From: Candidatus Hecatellales archaeon B24
GTDB taxonomy: Archaea; Thermoproteota; Bathyarchaeia; Hecatellales; Hecatellaceae
Assembly: GCA_001593855.1 (NCBI GenBank)
Contig: LUCC01000027.1
Coordinates: forward strand, 1-8,913
Direction: 5' to 3'
Length of the DNA: 8,913 nt
The notes under the pieces are model-generated. The model saw only the letters and a list, made by a program, of their open reading frames with translations, was not told the origin of the DNA and ran no database searches. Each line of letters starts with the position of its first letter. Within the stretch, counting starts at the first letter, position 1. The position numbers and the translations under genes are program-made. This document shows positions 1-5,657 of this stretch, piece by piece.

Positions 1-2
1 TT

Positions 3-74
3 GAGGAGGCTAAAAGAATCTGCGAGCTTGCCAGGAAGCTTTGCCCTAAAAGCTTCAATGTTTATGGAGGATGA
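3..74 (+). CDS. 3' end of an unidentified upstream gene (partial)
   Basis: Frame 3 is open from the window edge to a TGA at 72-74. It gives a short charged helical tail (Glu-Glu-Ala-Lys-Arg-Ile-Cys-Glu-Leu-Ala, then a stretch ending in Asn-Val-Tyr-Gly-Gly). Two things support a real gene end. The GGAGG ribosome site of the PAC2 gene lies inside its last codons, and its stop is only 4 bases before the PAC2 ATG, a typical coupled-operon junction. Too little is present to name the protein. I infer that it is co-transcribed with the PAC2 gene. Confidence 0.5.
   Translation, partial: EEAKRICELARKLCPKSFNVYGG
66..70 (+). promoter_or_regulatory. Ribosome binding site of the PAC2 gene
   Basis: GGAGG is followed by 8 bases and then ATG at 79. 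This strong site decides the start: the frame is open to base 1, but the 26 codons before ATG 79 have no comparable site and overlap the end of the upstream gene. Confidence 0.75.
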
Positions 75-78
75 AAAC

Positions 79-858
79 ATGCCTGCATGGATTAAAATAA
101 ACATTATCAGAGAGCCTAAGCTTGATAGGCCAGCTCTAATCCAGGGGCTTCCAGGTTTAGGCTTCGTTGGAAAGCTTGCTGTAAGCTACCTCATAGACGA
201 GTTCAAGCTGAAGCCCTTCGCCGAAATATATTCAAGCTATCTAGTGCTTCCAGACGGGAACACGGGAGTTCAAATTAGAGAGGATGGAACCTACTATCTT
301 CCAAGAATAGAACTTTACGATTTAAATCAGTCCAAGAAGCATGCCATCCTGATGACGGGTGAAGTTCAGCCAACCGTCCACGGCCAATATGAAATCGTAA
401 GCAAAATCTTAGACCTAGCCCAGAAATACGGCTGCGACATGGTTGTAGCCCTAGGCGGATTCCAAACTGTCCTTGAAAAGGAGATAGGAAGGGTCTATGG
501 AGTCTTCAACGCCCACTCCTTGGAGAAAACCTTGAAGGAGCTGGGAGTTCAGGTAACCCGTAGCGGAGCCATAACAGGCGCCTGCGGAGTGATTTTAGGG
601 CTTGGAAACCAGAGAGACCTTCCATCCATAGGGCTTCTGGGAGCCACCAGAGGAGAATACCCCGACATGGAAGCTGCCCGTGGAGTGCTGAAAACCCTTA
701 CCAAGCTCATAGGCTTAGAACTGAACTTCGCGAGGCTGGAAAAGGAAATAGAAGAGCTTAAAGCTAAAATAGAAGCCATAAAACGCATCCAAGCGGAAAC
801 TTATCCAAGAGTTTCCCCGGAGAGGAGAGGCGCGGACAAAGCACCCTTCTACATTTAA
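79..858 (+). CDS. PAC2-family proteasome assembly chaperone / activator (PbaB-like)
   Basis: This 259-residue protein belongs to the PAC2 family, the archaeal relatives of eukaryotic proteasome assembly chaperone 2. Seen: a PAC2 N-terminal glycine motif (LPGLGFVGKLA, about residues 24-34), a Gly/Ala-rich segment typical of the family fold (ITGACGVILGLG, about 165-176), then GATRGEYPD (188-196), a charged heptad-like helix that should form a coiled coil (about 219-240), and a flexible tail ending in Phe-Tyr-Ile. Known: archaeal PbaA and PbaB are PAC2 proteins, and PbaB uses a C-terminal hydrophobic-Tyr-X tail to dock on the 20S proteasome. Inference: this is a PbaB-like cytosolic activator or chaperone. 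The start at ATG 79 follows from the GGAGG site; the open frame upstream overlaps another gene. The TAA stop shares bases with the stop of the convergent NfeD gene. It is probably in an operon with the truncated gene at 3-74. Confidence 0.87.
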   Translation: MPAWIKINIIREPKLDRPALIQGLPGLGFVGKLAVSYLIDEFKLKPFAEIYSSYLVLPDGNTGVQIREDGTYYLPRIELYDLNQSKKHAILMTGEVQPTVHGQYEIVSKILDLAQKYGCDMVVALGGFQTVLEKEIGRVYGVFNAHSLEKTLKELGVQVTRSGAITGACGVILGLGNQRDLPSIGLLGATRGEYPDMEAARGVLKTLTKLIGLELNFARLEKEIEELKAKIEAIKRIQAETYPRVSPERRGADKAPFYI

Positions 859-2204
859 CCCCTCTCCTCTACTGGTTCAACAATCAGCGTGGGCCCTTCC
901 TTCCCAACGATTTTAACCCTGCTTCCACCAGCAATTTTAACCCTGCTTCCAGCCTTCCAAAGCTCTCCTTTAAACCTCACGAAGCCGCCTTTTTCAGGGG
1001 TGATTTCTCCTTCAGCTTCAGCCTCTTCGCCTACCACTCCAGCCTGGAAGGGCTTACGACGCCTCGCCTCCACCACCTTGTAGGCTGCAAAAACAAAGAA
1101 GCCTCCTACAGCCAGCGGAACCACCATCAACACCGTGTAGAGCATGTTAAGCCATTCAGACTCCACAGTCCAGCCTCCAGGGAAAAGCAGAAAGCTTCCT
1201 ATGAAAACGCAGGCGAAGCCTGTGCCTCCCATAATCCCGAAGCCAGGGGTTAAAAGCTCTGCAAGAAGCAGAACAAGCCCTACAATCATCAGGATTATAG
1301 CTCCAAGGTTAGCGCCTGTAACCCCCAAACCTATGAGGCCCAGAATCAGGAGGAAGGCTCCCAGAACTTCTCCTCCAACCCCAGGCGAAGCCAGGCCGAA
1401 GATAAGCCCGTAAAGCCCTACGATAAGCAGCAGGTAGGCCACCATAGGCTCCGAGATAAAGCCTAAAATCTTAACCCTAAAGCTGGGATTCCACTCTTCC
1501 ACCGGGACTCCTGCCGTTTTAAGCGTTAAAGCTCTGCCTCCAACCTCAACCTGCATTCCATCAATTTTCTCCAGGAGTTCGCCGAGGCTTTCAGCCTTAA
1601 CCTCTATCACTCCAGCCTCCAAGGCTTCATCAACGTCTAGGTTAAGGTTTTCGGTTATGAAGCGTCTGGCGGTTTCCTCGTTTCTGCCATGGGCTTTAGC
1701 TCTTTCAACTAGATATTTCTCCATGGCGTTTACTACTTTGCTGTCCTCTACGGGTTTCGAGCCGCCGCCAAGGGGGTCGAAGGATACAGGCTGGCAGGAG
1801 CCTATGATGGTGTGAGGGGACATGGCTGCCACATGGGTTGCCATCAGAATATATGTTCCAGCAGACCAAGCCTTACCCCCGGCAGGATGCACGTAGCCTA
1901 CCACCGGAACGCTTGAACGCTCAATTAACTCTACTATTTTGAAGGTTGCATCCATCATGCCTCCAGGCGTGTCAATCAGCAGGACAACCGTTTCACCTTT
2001 ACCCTCGGCATAAGCTAAAGCTTCAGCCACAAGCTCATGGGACATAGCCGTTATAGTTCCCTCAAGCCTAACCGTCAGAACTCCTCCGCCTTCAGGACGG
2101 CCAGCAGCCCCATCAAAAGCTGAAGCCGAAAAACCCAGAAGTAAAAGAAAAATTAAGAACAGAAAAAGACCGTTTGAAGCCTTCAAGGGCACAGGGAGTT
2201 TCAC
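855..2204 (-). CDS. NfeD family membrane protease, ClpP-class (stomatin-operon protease, long form)
   Basis: This 449-residue protein is the long form of NfeD: a signal or anchor segment (11-30, ending Ser-Ala-Ser-Ala), a ClpP/crotonase-fold serine protease domain (about 42-220), four or five membrane helices (about 254-375) and a C-terminal OB-fold NfeD domain (about 387-449). By alignment to the Pyrococcus horikoshii protease PH1510, the catalytic Ser/Lys dyad is present: Ser114 in the SAGTY motif and Lys156 in DSKVVN. DTPGG (78-82) is the usual oxyanion-side loop. The family cleaves the partner stomatin and acts at the membrane. The GTG start at 2204-2202 overlaps the TGA of the stomatin gene (GTGA), which implies translational coupling. 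The OB domain carries an in-frame 24-bp tandem duplication (residues 419-434). The stop at 855-857 overlaps the convergent PAC2 stop, so no room is left for a separate terminator. Confidence 0.93.
   Translation of the reverse strand: MKLPVPLKASNGLFLFLIFLLLLGFSASAFDGAAGRPEGGGVLTVRLEGTITAMSHELVAEALAYAEGKGETVVLLIDTPGGMMDATFKIVELIERSSVPVVGYVHPAGGKAWSAGTYILMATHVAAMSPHTIIGSCQPVSFDPLGGGSKPVEDSKVVNAMEKYLVERAKAHGRNEETARRFITENLNLDVDEALEAGVIEVKAESLGELLEKIDGMQVEVGGRALTLKTAGVPVEEWNPSFRVKILGFISEPMVAYLLLIVGLYGLIFGLASPGVGGEVLGAFLLILGLIGLGVTGANLGAIILMIVGLVLLLAELLTPGFGIMGGTGFACVFIGSFLLFPGGWTVESEWLNMLYTVLMVVPLAVGGFFVFAAYKVVEARRRKPFQAGVVGEEAEAEGEITPEKGGFVRFKGELWKAGSRVKIAGGSRVKIVGKEGPTLIVEPVEERG
904..951. repeat. 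24-bp tandem duplication inside the NfeD gene
   Basis: Bases 904-927 and 928-951 match at 22 of 24 positions, and the last 18 bases of each unit are identical. In the protein this gives two adjacent eight-residue units, GSRVKIAG and GSRVKIVG (residues 419-434), in the C-terminal OB-fold domain. The length is a whole number of codons, so the frame is kept. Confidence 0.9.
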
Positions 2205-2995
2205 CTTTCCCGTGGGCTGGTTTGCTGTTTGACTAAGCCTAGGATGGTGGCTAGGTCTGAGCCCGTCGCTGAAGGTGTAACCACAACAAGGTTTCTCTCC
2301 CTGGCAATCTCTGTTAGGGTTTGAAGCTCCCTAAGCCTTACAGCCACAGGATTCTTCTCGTACATTTTAGCAGCCTCAGCCATTTTGGCTGCAGCCTGAT
2401 ATTCGCCTTCAGCCATAATAATCCTTGAACGCCGCTCTCTTTCAGCTTCAGCCTGCTTAGCTATAGCCCTCTGCATGGTCTCCGGAAGCGAAACATCCTT
2501 AATGGACACGCTTGTAACCTTTATCCCCCACGGGTCTGTCGCTGCATCTATTATTTCCGTAAGCCTCCTGCCCAACTCCTCTCTTTTCGCTAGAAGGTCG
2601 TCGAGTTCAACCTGGCCTATGATGTCTCGAAGGGTCGTCTGAGCCAGCAGATTAGTGGCGAAAATATAGTTTTCCACGCTTACCACGGCTCTAACAGGGT
2701 CGAAAACCCTGTAGTAGACCACGGCGTCCACGTCAACCGTAATGTTGTCCTTGGTGATTATCCGCTGCTTCGGAACGTCGAAGGTTACAACTCGAAGGTC
2801 AACCTTCCTGAAAACGTCCACCATAGGTATTCTGAAGAAGAGGCCGGGTCCCTTAGCCCCCAGAAGCCTTCCAAGCCTGAAAATCACCGCCCTCTCATAC
2901 TCCTTAACAATCTTAAGCGAGGCACCGAGAAACATTAAAATAATTATAACCAGCAGGAACAATCCTGAAACTGAAACTGAAACAGATAAAGCCAT
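2201..2995 (-). CDS. Stomatin/prohibitin-like SPFH domain membrane protein (slipin)
   Basis: This 264-residue protein has the stomatin layout: one N-terminal membrane helix (about 10-28), an SPFH/band 7 domain (about 30-190, with EYERAVIFRLGR at 32-43, TTLRDIIG at 120-127 and DPWGIKV at 154-160), an Ala/Glu-rich coiled coil (about 178-212) and a short C-terminal tail with a hydrophobic patch (LVVV, 236-239). Known: stomatins form oligomeric scaffolds on the inner face of the membrane, and in Pyrococcus the partner NfeD protease cuts in the C-terminal hydrophobic region. Inference: residues 236-239 are the likely target here. ATG 2995 follows a GGAGGG ribosome site with a 6-base gap. The gene is first in a two-gene operon with NfeD and divergent from the DUF429 gene. 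Confidence 0.94.
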   Translation of the reverse strand: MALSVSVSVSGLFLLVIIILMFLGASLKIVKEYERAVIFRLGRLLGAKGPGLFFRIPMVDVFRKVDLRVVTFDVPKQRIITKDNITVDVDAVVYYRVFDPVRAVVSVENYIFATNLLAQTTLRDIIGQVELDDLLAKREELGRRLTEIIDAATDPWGIKVTSVSIKDVSLPETMQRAIAKQAEAERERRSRIIMAEGEYQAAAKMAEAAKMYEKNPVAVRLRELQTLTEIARERNLVVVTPSATGSDLATILGLVKQQTSPRER

Positions 2996-3001
2996 AACAA
3001 A

Positions 3002-3007
3002 CCCTCC
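3002..3007 (-). promoter_or_regulatory. Ribosome binding site of the stomatin gene
   Basis: GGAGGG on the minus strand lies 6 bases before the ATG at 2995-2993. A minus-strand TATA-like run (GCTTAAATG, about 3029-3037) would place transcription start near the ribosome site, so the leader would be very short. Confidence 0.65.
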
Positions 3008-3010
3008 AAC

Positions 3011-3019
3011 TATTTAAAA
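3011..3019 (+). promoter_or_regulatory. TATA-like box, probably for the DUF429 gene
   Basis: TATTTAAAA in the 52-base divergent spacer fits an archaeal TATA box. A start about 25 bases downstream would fall near 3040, a few bases before the TTG at 3048. The DUF429 transcript would then be nearly leaderless, which agrees with its lack of a good ribosome site. Confidence 0.45.
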
Positions 3020-3034
3020 CAGGCCATGTCATTT

Positions 3035-3049
3035 AAGCCTTTAAGGCTT
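3035..3049. repeat. Perfect inverted repeat in the divergent promoter region
   Basis: AAGCCTT, one base, then AAGGCTT forms a perfect 7+1+7 palindrome over the expected transcription start of the DUF429 gene. A third copy of AAGCCTT follows at 3052-3058. It could be an operator for one or both divergent genes. However, AAGCCT/AGGCTT is abundant across the whole window, so it may only reflect composition. Confidence 0.5.
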
Positions 3050-3662
3050 GAAAGCCTTGAAACGTGTGGTAGGAATAGACCTGGCAGGAGTTGAAAAACG
3101 CCCCACAGGAGTATGCCTTCTCCACTCAAACCTTAAAGCCGAAGTTTTCACCCTCCACAGCACCCGCGAAATCCTCCAAGCCGTAAAAGACTTCAAGCCG
3201 GAAGCAGTAGGCGTAGATGCCCCCTTAAACCTTCCAAGCCGTGGAAACCTCAGACCCTGCGACAGAACCCTCATAGGAAGAGGAATAAGAGTTCTGCCTC
3301 CAACCCTAGGAGGAATGAGAAAACTAACCCTCAGAGCTGTTAAACTCAAAAGGAAACTGGAAGCCCAAGGCTTCAAAACCGTAGAATGCTTCCCAGGAGC
3401 GGTAAGAAAAATTCTTAAGCTCCCCGGAAAGGAAAAACCCTGGCAAGAAGTCTTAAAGGCGCTTGAACGCTTAAACCTGAAATTCAAAGTTAAGGAAACA
3501 TTAACCATCCATGAGGTTGACGCTATACTAGTAGCCTTAACGGTAAGACTTCACCTGGAAGGCCTAGCTGAAACCATAGGCGAACCGGAAACAGGGGAAA
3601 TAGTAGTTCCAAGACCTGAAGCCTTGAAACGGCTAAAAACTTATCCGAAGCGGCGCAAATAG
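3048..3662 (+). CDS. DUF429 family predicted nuclease (RNase H-like fold)
   Basis: This protein of about 204 residues resembles the archaeal DUF429 family, annotated as predicted nucleases with an RNase H-like fold; their substrates are not known. Seen, numbered from TTG 3048: an N-terminal strand with an acidic residue (VVGIDLAG, Asp11), a second acidic strand (VGVDAPLNLP, Asp57), the family segment CDRTLIGRGIRVLPPT (71-86), VECFPGAVRKIL (112-123), and a C-terminal helix with EVDAILVALTVR (156-167) that could supply the last acidic residues, Glu156 and Asp158. The tail is basic. The start is uncertain: TTG 3048, TTG 3057 (giving MKRVVGIDLAG) and GTG 3066 are all in frame, an in-frame TAA sits at 3042-3044, and there is no clear ribosome site. 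It is a single gene divergent from stomatin, and the neighbours do not reveal its role. Confidence 0.82.
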   Translation: MKALKRVVGIDLAGVEKRPTGVCLLHSNLKAEVFTLHSTREILQAVKDFKPEAVGVDAPLNLPSRGNLRPCDRTLIGRGIRVLPPTLGGMRKLTLRAVKLKRKLEAQGFKTVECFPGAVRKILKLPGKEKPWQEVLKALERLNLKFKVKETLTIHEVDAILVALTVRLHLEGLAETIGEPETGEIVVPRPEALKRLKTYPKRRK

Positions 3663-3669
3663 GCTAAAT

Positions 3670-3733
3670 GGGGCTGTGAAGACTCTAGCCCACCAGAGCG
3701 AGGCAATGAAGAGGATCTTGAGTTCAGAGCCCC
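3670..3733 (+). other. Possible structured RNA or hairpin (weak small-RNA candidate)
   Basis: The arms 3670-3680 and 3723-3733 are complementary at 10 of 11 positions (GGGGCT pairs with AGCCCC) and enclose 42 bases. Inside are GTGAAGA (3676-3682) and ATGAAGA (3706-3712), which look like degenerate C and C' boxes of a C/D guide RNA. CAGA at 3725-3728 could be a degenerate D box 12 bases after the second. No canonical RTGATGA or CTGA box is present, so a C/D RNA is unproven. The hairpin might instead end the DUF429 transcript. It lies just after the DUF429 stop and well before the promoter of the ABC gene. Confidence 0.25.
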
Positions 3734-3760
3734 TCTTTCACCGTCAAGCTTCTTGAACAA

Positions 3761-3772
3761 TCATATATATTT
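3761..3772 (+). promoter_or_regulatory. TATA-box promoter of the ABC exporter operon
   Basis: TCATATATATTT is a good archaeal TATA element. A start about 25 bases on falls near 3792 and leaves a leader of about 40 bases before the TTG at 3831. This is the clearest promoter for the four-gene + strand run that follows. Confidence 0.6.
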
Positions 3773-3795
3773 CCGTGGGATTTTTAATTCACGGA
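3772..3795. repeat. Inverted repeat between TATA box and expected transcription start
   Basis: TCCGTG (3772-3777) and CACGGA (3790-3795) are perfect complements, separated by 12 mostly A/T bases. The position, just after the TATA box and over the expected start site, is where archaeal repressors commonly bind, so this is a candidate operator for the ABC exporter genes. Confidence 0.4.
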
Positions 3796-3821
3796 GAGCT
3801 TCTTAAAAGGTCTACCGGGCT

Positions 3822-3827
3822 GGGAGG
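3822..3827 (+). promoter_or_regulatory. Ribosome binding site of the ABC ATPase gene
   Basis: GGGAGG lies only 3 bases before the TTG at 3831, a short gap. It is still the best evidence for this TTG start, because an in-frame TAA at 3804-3806 excludes longer forms and no ATG, GTG or TTG follows before the conserved nucleotide-binding domain. Confidence 0.5.
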
Positions 3828-3830
3828 CAG

Positions 3831-4832
3831 TTGCCGGATATAGTTGTTGCTGAGGCTCTCACGAAAACCTTTGGAACGCTTAGGGCTGTAGACGAGGTCA
3901 GCTTCACCGTTAGGAGAGGGGAAATATTCGGCTTCCTAGGCCCTAACGGGGCAGGTAAAACTACTACCATAAATCTTCTGACCACCCTGATGAAGCCTAC
4001 CAGCGGCAGAGGCATGGTCGCCGGCTTCGACGTTCAAAGGGAGCCGCAAAAGGTCAGGGAGAGAATCGGAGTTCTCTTCCAAGACCTAACGCTTGACAGA
4101 GAGCTTACAGGCTGGGAAAACCTTTGGATCCACGGCTTAATCTACGGGGTTCCCAGGGGAATCCTCAAAAACAGGATAAGGGAGCTTCTAGCCTTCGTCG
4201 AGCTGGAAGACTGGGCTGGAAGCCAGGTTAAAAAGTATAGTGGAGGGATGCAGAGGAGGCTTCAAATAGCCGCAGCACTCCTCCACAGACCTGAAATACT
4301 TTTCTTAGATGAGCCTACCCTCGGGCTTGACCCGCAGACCAGAGCTCACATATGGGACTACATACTCTCTCTTCAGCGGAATGAGAAGGTAACGGTTTTC
4401 CTTACAACCCACTACATGGATGAGGCTGAAAGGCTCTGCCATAGGACAGCCATCATAGACCACGGCCGAATCATAGCCTTAGGCTCTCCTGAAGAGCTTA
4501 AAAGAGCCCTGGGAAGTGAAGTGGTATATGTTCAGCTTGCCTCCAAAAGCCTTCAGGAAACCGGGAGAATGGCTGAAAGCCTGAAAGCCTGCGGAGAATT
4601 CAGCAGGGTTCACGTGGTTAGGCCGGGGGAAATAAGTGTTTCAGCGTCGAGAGCTCCAGAGGCTATACCGAAAATCTTCGAGAAGGCTGAAGATTTAACC
4701 GTGAAAATAAGGGAGGTAACCTACCACATGCCAACGCTTGAAGACGTATTTCTCCACCTAACCGGGAGGAAGCTTAGAGACGAAGAGGTAAGCGGGATGG
4801 AGGCTGTGAGGATAAGGCATAGGTGGCGTTAG
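3831..4832 (+). CDS. ABC transporter ATP-binding protein, DrrA/ABC-2 exporter type
   Basis: This 333-residue nucleotide-binding subunit has the full set of ABC motifs: Walker A GPNGAGKT (37-44), Q-loop Gln84, signature YSGGM (136-140), Walker B ILFLDEP (156-162) with catalytic Glu161, D-loop LGLDP (164-168) and switch His194. The extra domain of about 100 residues after residue 225, ending with PTLEDVFLHLTG (301-312), is typical of DrrA-like ATPases that power drug, lipid or polysaccharide export with an ABC-2 permease. It should sit on the cytoplasmic face with the product of the next gene as its partner. The start is TTG, supported by GGGAGG. The tail after the conserved domain is short, basic and unremarkable. 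The substrate cannot be inferred. Confidence 0.93.
   Translation: MPDIVVAEALTKTFGTLRAVDEVSFTVRRGEIFGFLGPNGAGKTTTINLLTTLMKPTSGRGMVAGFDVQREPQKVRERIGVLFQDLTLDRELTGWENLWIHGLIYGVPRGILKNRIRELLAFVELEDWAGSQVKKYSGGMQRRLQIAAALLHRPEILFLDEPTLGLDPQTRAHIWDYILSLQRNEKVTVFLTTHYMDEAERLCHRTAIIDHGRIIALGSPEELKRALGSEVVYVQLASKSLQETGRMAESLKACGEFSRVHVVRPGEISVSASRAPEAIPKIFEKAEDLTVKIREVTYHMPTLEDVFLHLTGRKLRDEEVSGMEAVRIRHRWR
4821..4826 (+). promoter_or_regulatory. Ribosome binding site of the ABC-2 permease gene
   Basis: AGGTGG, 8 bases before ATG 4835, matches the core of the archaeal anti-SD complement. It favours ATG 4835 over the in-frame GTG at 4823, which lies within this site. It overlaps the last codons of the ATPase gene, so the two genes are translationally coupled. 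Confidence 0.5.
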
Positions 4833-4834
4833 GC

Positions 4835-5602
4835 ATGGTTAACCCTGCCAGTGCAGCCTACGTCATGTGGTATAGGCAGGTTAAACGCTTCATTAGAACA
4901 CGTTCAAGGCTGGTGGGAGCTATCCTCCAGCCAATCTTCTGGATGATTTTCCTAGGTTTAGGCTTCACCTCAGCGCTCAAGGGCGCTCCAGTCTTCGGGG
5001 GAATAGACTATTTGACTTTTTTCACTCCTGGCGTGGTGGTGATGGCTGTTTTCTTCACAGCCTTCTTTTCAGGTATATCCGTCATCTGGGACCGCGAGTT
5101 CGGCTTCCTAAAGGAGATTCTGGTTGCCCCAGCGTCGAGGACGGCTACCATCGCCGGCAGAATCCTTGGAGACGTAACCATCTCCATGCTTCAAGGCGTG
5201 ATAGTGCTGACGATAGCCTTCCTCATGGTTCCAAACCTACGCCTGCTGGGAGTGCCCCTAGTGCTCGTAGCGGTTTTCTTCACAGCCCTCCAGTTTACAG
5301 GTTTAGGCATAGCCTTAGCCTCAAAACTTAAAAGCTTCGAAGGCTTCCAGCTTGTAAACATGCTTATAGCCATGCCTATTTTCTTCCTGAGCGGAGCCTT
5401 CTACCCTGTGAATGCTCTGCCAGCCCCCGCATCCATCATAGCCTACCTAAACCCGCTTGTCTACGGAGTAGACCTTTCCAGGACAGCTCTGACGGGAGCA
5501 GGGTTTCTACCTTTAACCTCAGCCTTCGCAGCCCTTGCAGCCTCATCTCTCTTCCTGCTGGTTGTGGCAGTCTGGGGTTTCAAGAAGGCTACAGCCGAGT
5601 GA
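4835..5602 (+). CDS. ABC-2 type transporter permease (DrrB-like)
   Basis: This membrane subunit of 255 residues (259 from the alternative GTG 4823) pairs with the preceding ATPase. Numbered from GTG 4823, it shows the usual six-helix ABC-2 pattern: helices near 30-50, 66-86, 113-136, 141-163, 176-196 and 233-252. The cytoplasmic coupling segment VIWDREFGFLKEILVAPASR (87-106) is the conserved ABC-2 signature before the third helix, and LSGAFYPVNALP (189-200) is the family loop after the fifth. Two subunits with two ATPases would make one exporter. ATG 4835 starts 2 bases after the ATPase stop and has an AGGTG site; GTG 4823 would overlap the ATPase gene by 10 bases. The substrate is unknown; drug, lipid or glycan export are all possible. 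Confidence 0.92.
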   Translation: MVNPASAAYVMWYRQVKRFIRTRSRLVGAILQPIFWMIFLGLGFTSALKGAPVFGGIDYLTFFTPGVVVMAVFFTAFFSGISVIWDREFGFLKEILVAPASRTATIAGRILGDVTISMLQGVIVLTIAFLMVPNLRLLGVPLVLVAVFFTALQFTGLGIALASKLKSFEGFQLVNMLIAMPIFFLSGAFYPVNALPAPASIIAYLNPLVYGVDLSRTALTGAGFLPLTSAFAALAASSLFLLVVAVWGFKKATAE

Positions 5603-5613
5603 AGACGGAAACA

Positions 5614-5620
5614 TTTTAAA
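5614..5620 (+). promoter_or_regulatory. Weak TATA-like box before the MscS gene
   Basis: TTTTAAA in the 55-base gap after the permease gene could be a TATA element with a start near 5643, at the ribosome site of the MscS gene. The gap is short enough that read-through from the ABC operon is equally likely. Confidence 0.25.
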
Positions 5621-5642
5621 CCCATGGCCAGTGAAGTTTGTA

Positions 5643-5650
5643 GAGGGTGG
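5643..5650 (+). promoter_or_regulatory. Ribosome binding site of the MscS gene
   Basis: GAGGGTGG ends 7 bases before ATG 5658 and decides that start over GTG 5631 and the much longer open frame, whose first 22 or so codons lie inside the permease gene. Confidence 0.6.
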
Positions 5651-5657
5651 ACTGCTG

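Noticed and set aside
1..78. N-terminal extension of the PAC2 gene from the TTG at base 1
   Set aside because: The extension does not look like PAC2 sequence, overlaps the end of another gene in frame 3, and the strong GGAGG site fits ATG 79.
889..1413. Plus-strand open frames opposite NfeD, rich in Pro, Ser and Thr
   Set aside because: They mirror the Gly- and Leu-rich codons of the NfeD gene and have no supporting ribosome sites or motifs.
3041..3508. 155-codon open frame on the minus strand opposite DUF429
   Set aside because: It is antisense to a gene with clear family motifs, is rich in Ser, Arg, Leu and Phe as expected of a shadow frame, and shows no recognisable domain.
3670..3733. 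Considered as a tRNA because of the GGGGCT/AGCCCC stem and a TTCAGA segment
   Set aside because: At about 64 bases it is too short, it lacks a recognisable D arm and anticodon arm, and the T-arm sequence does not fit.
5535..5657. Longer MscS protein starting inside the permease gene
   Set aside because: The first codons lie within the permease coding sequence in another frame, do not resemble MscS, and ATG 5658 has a well-spaced ribosome site.
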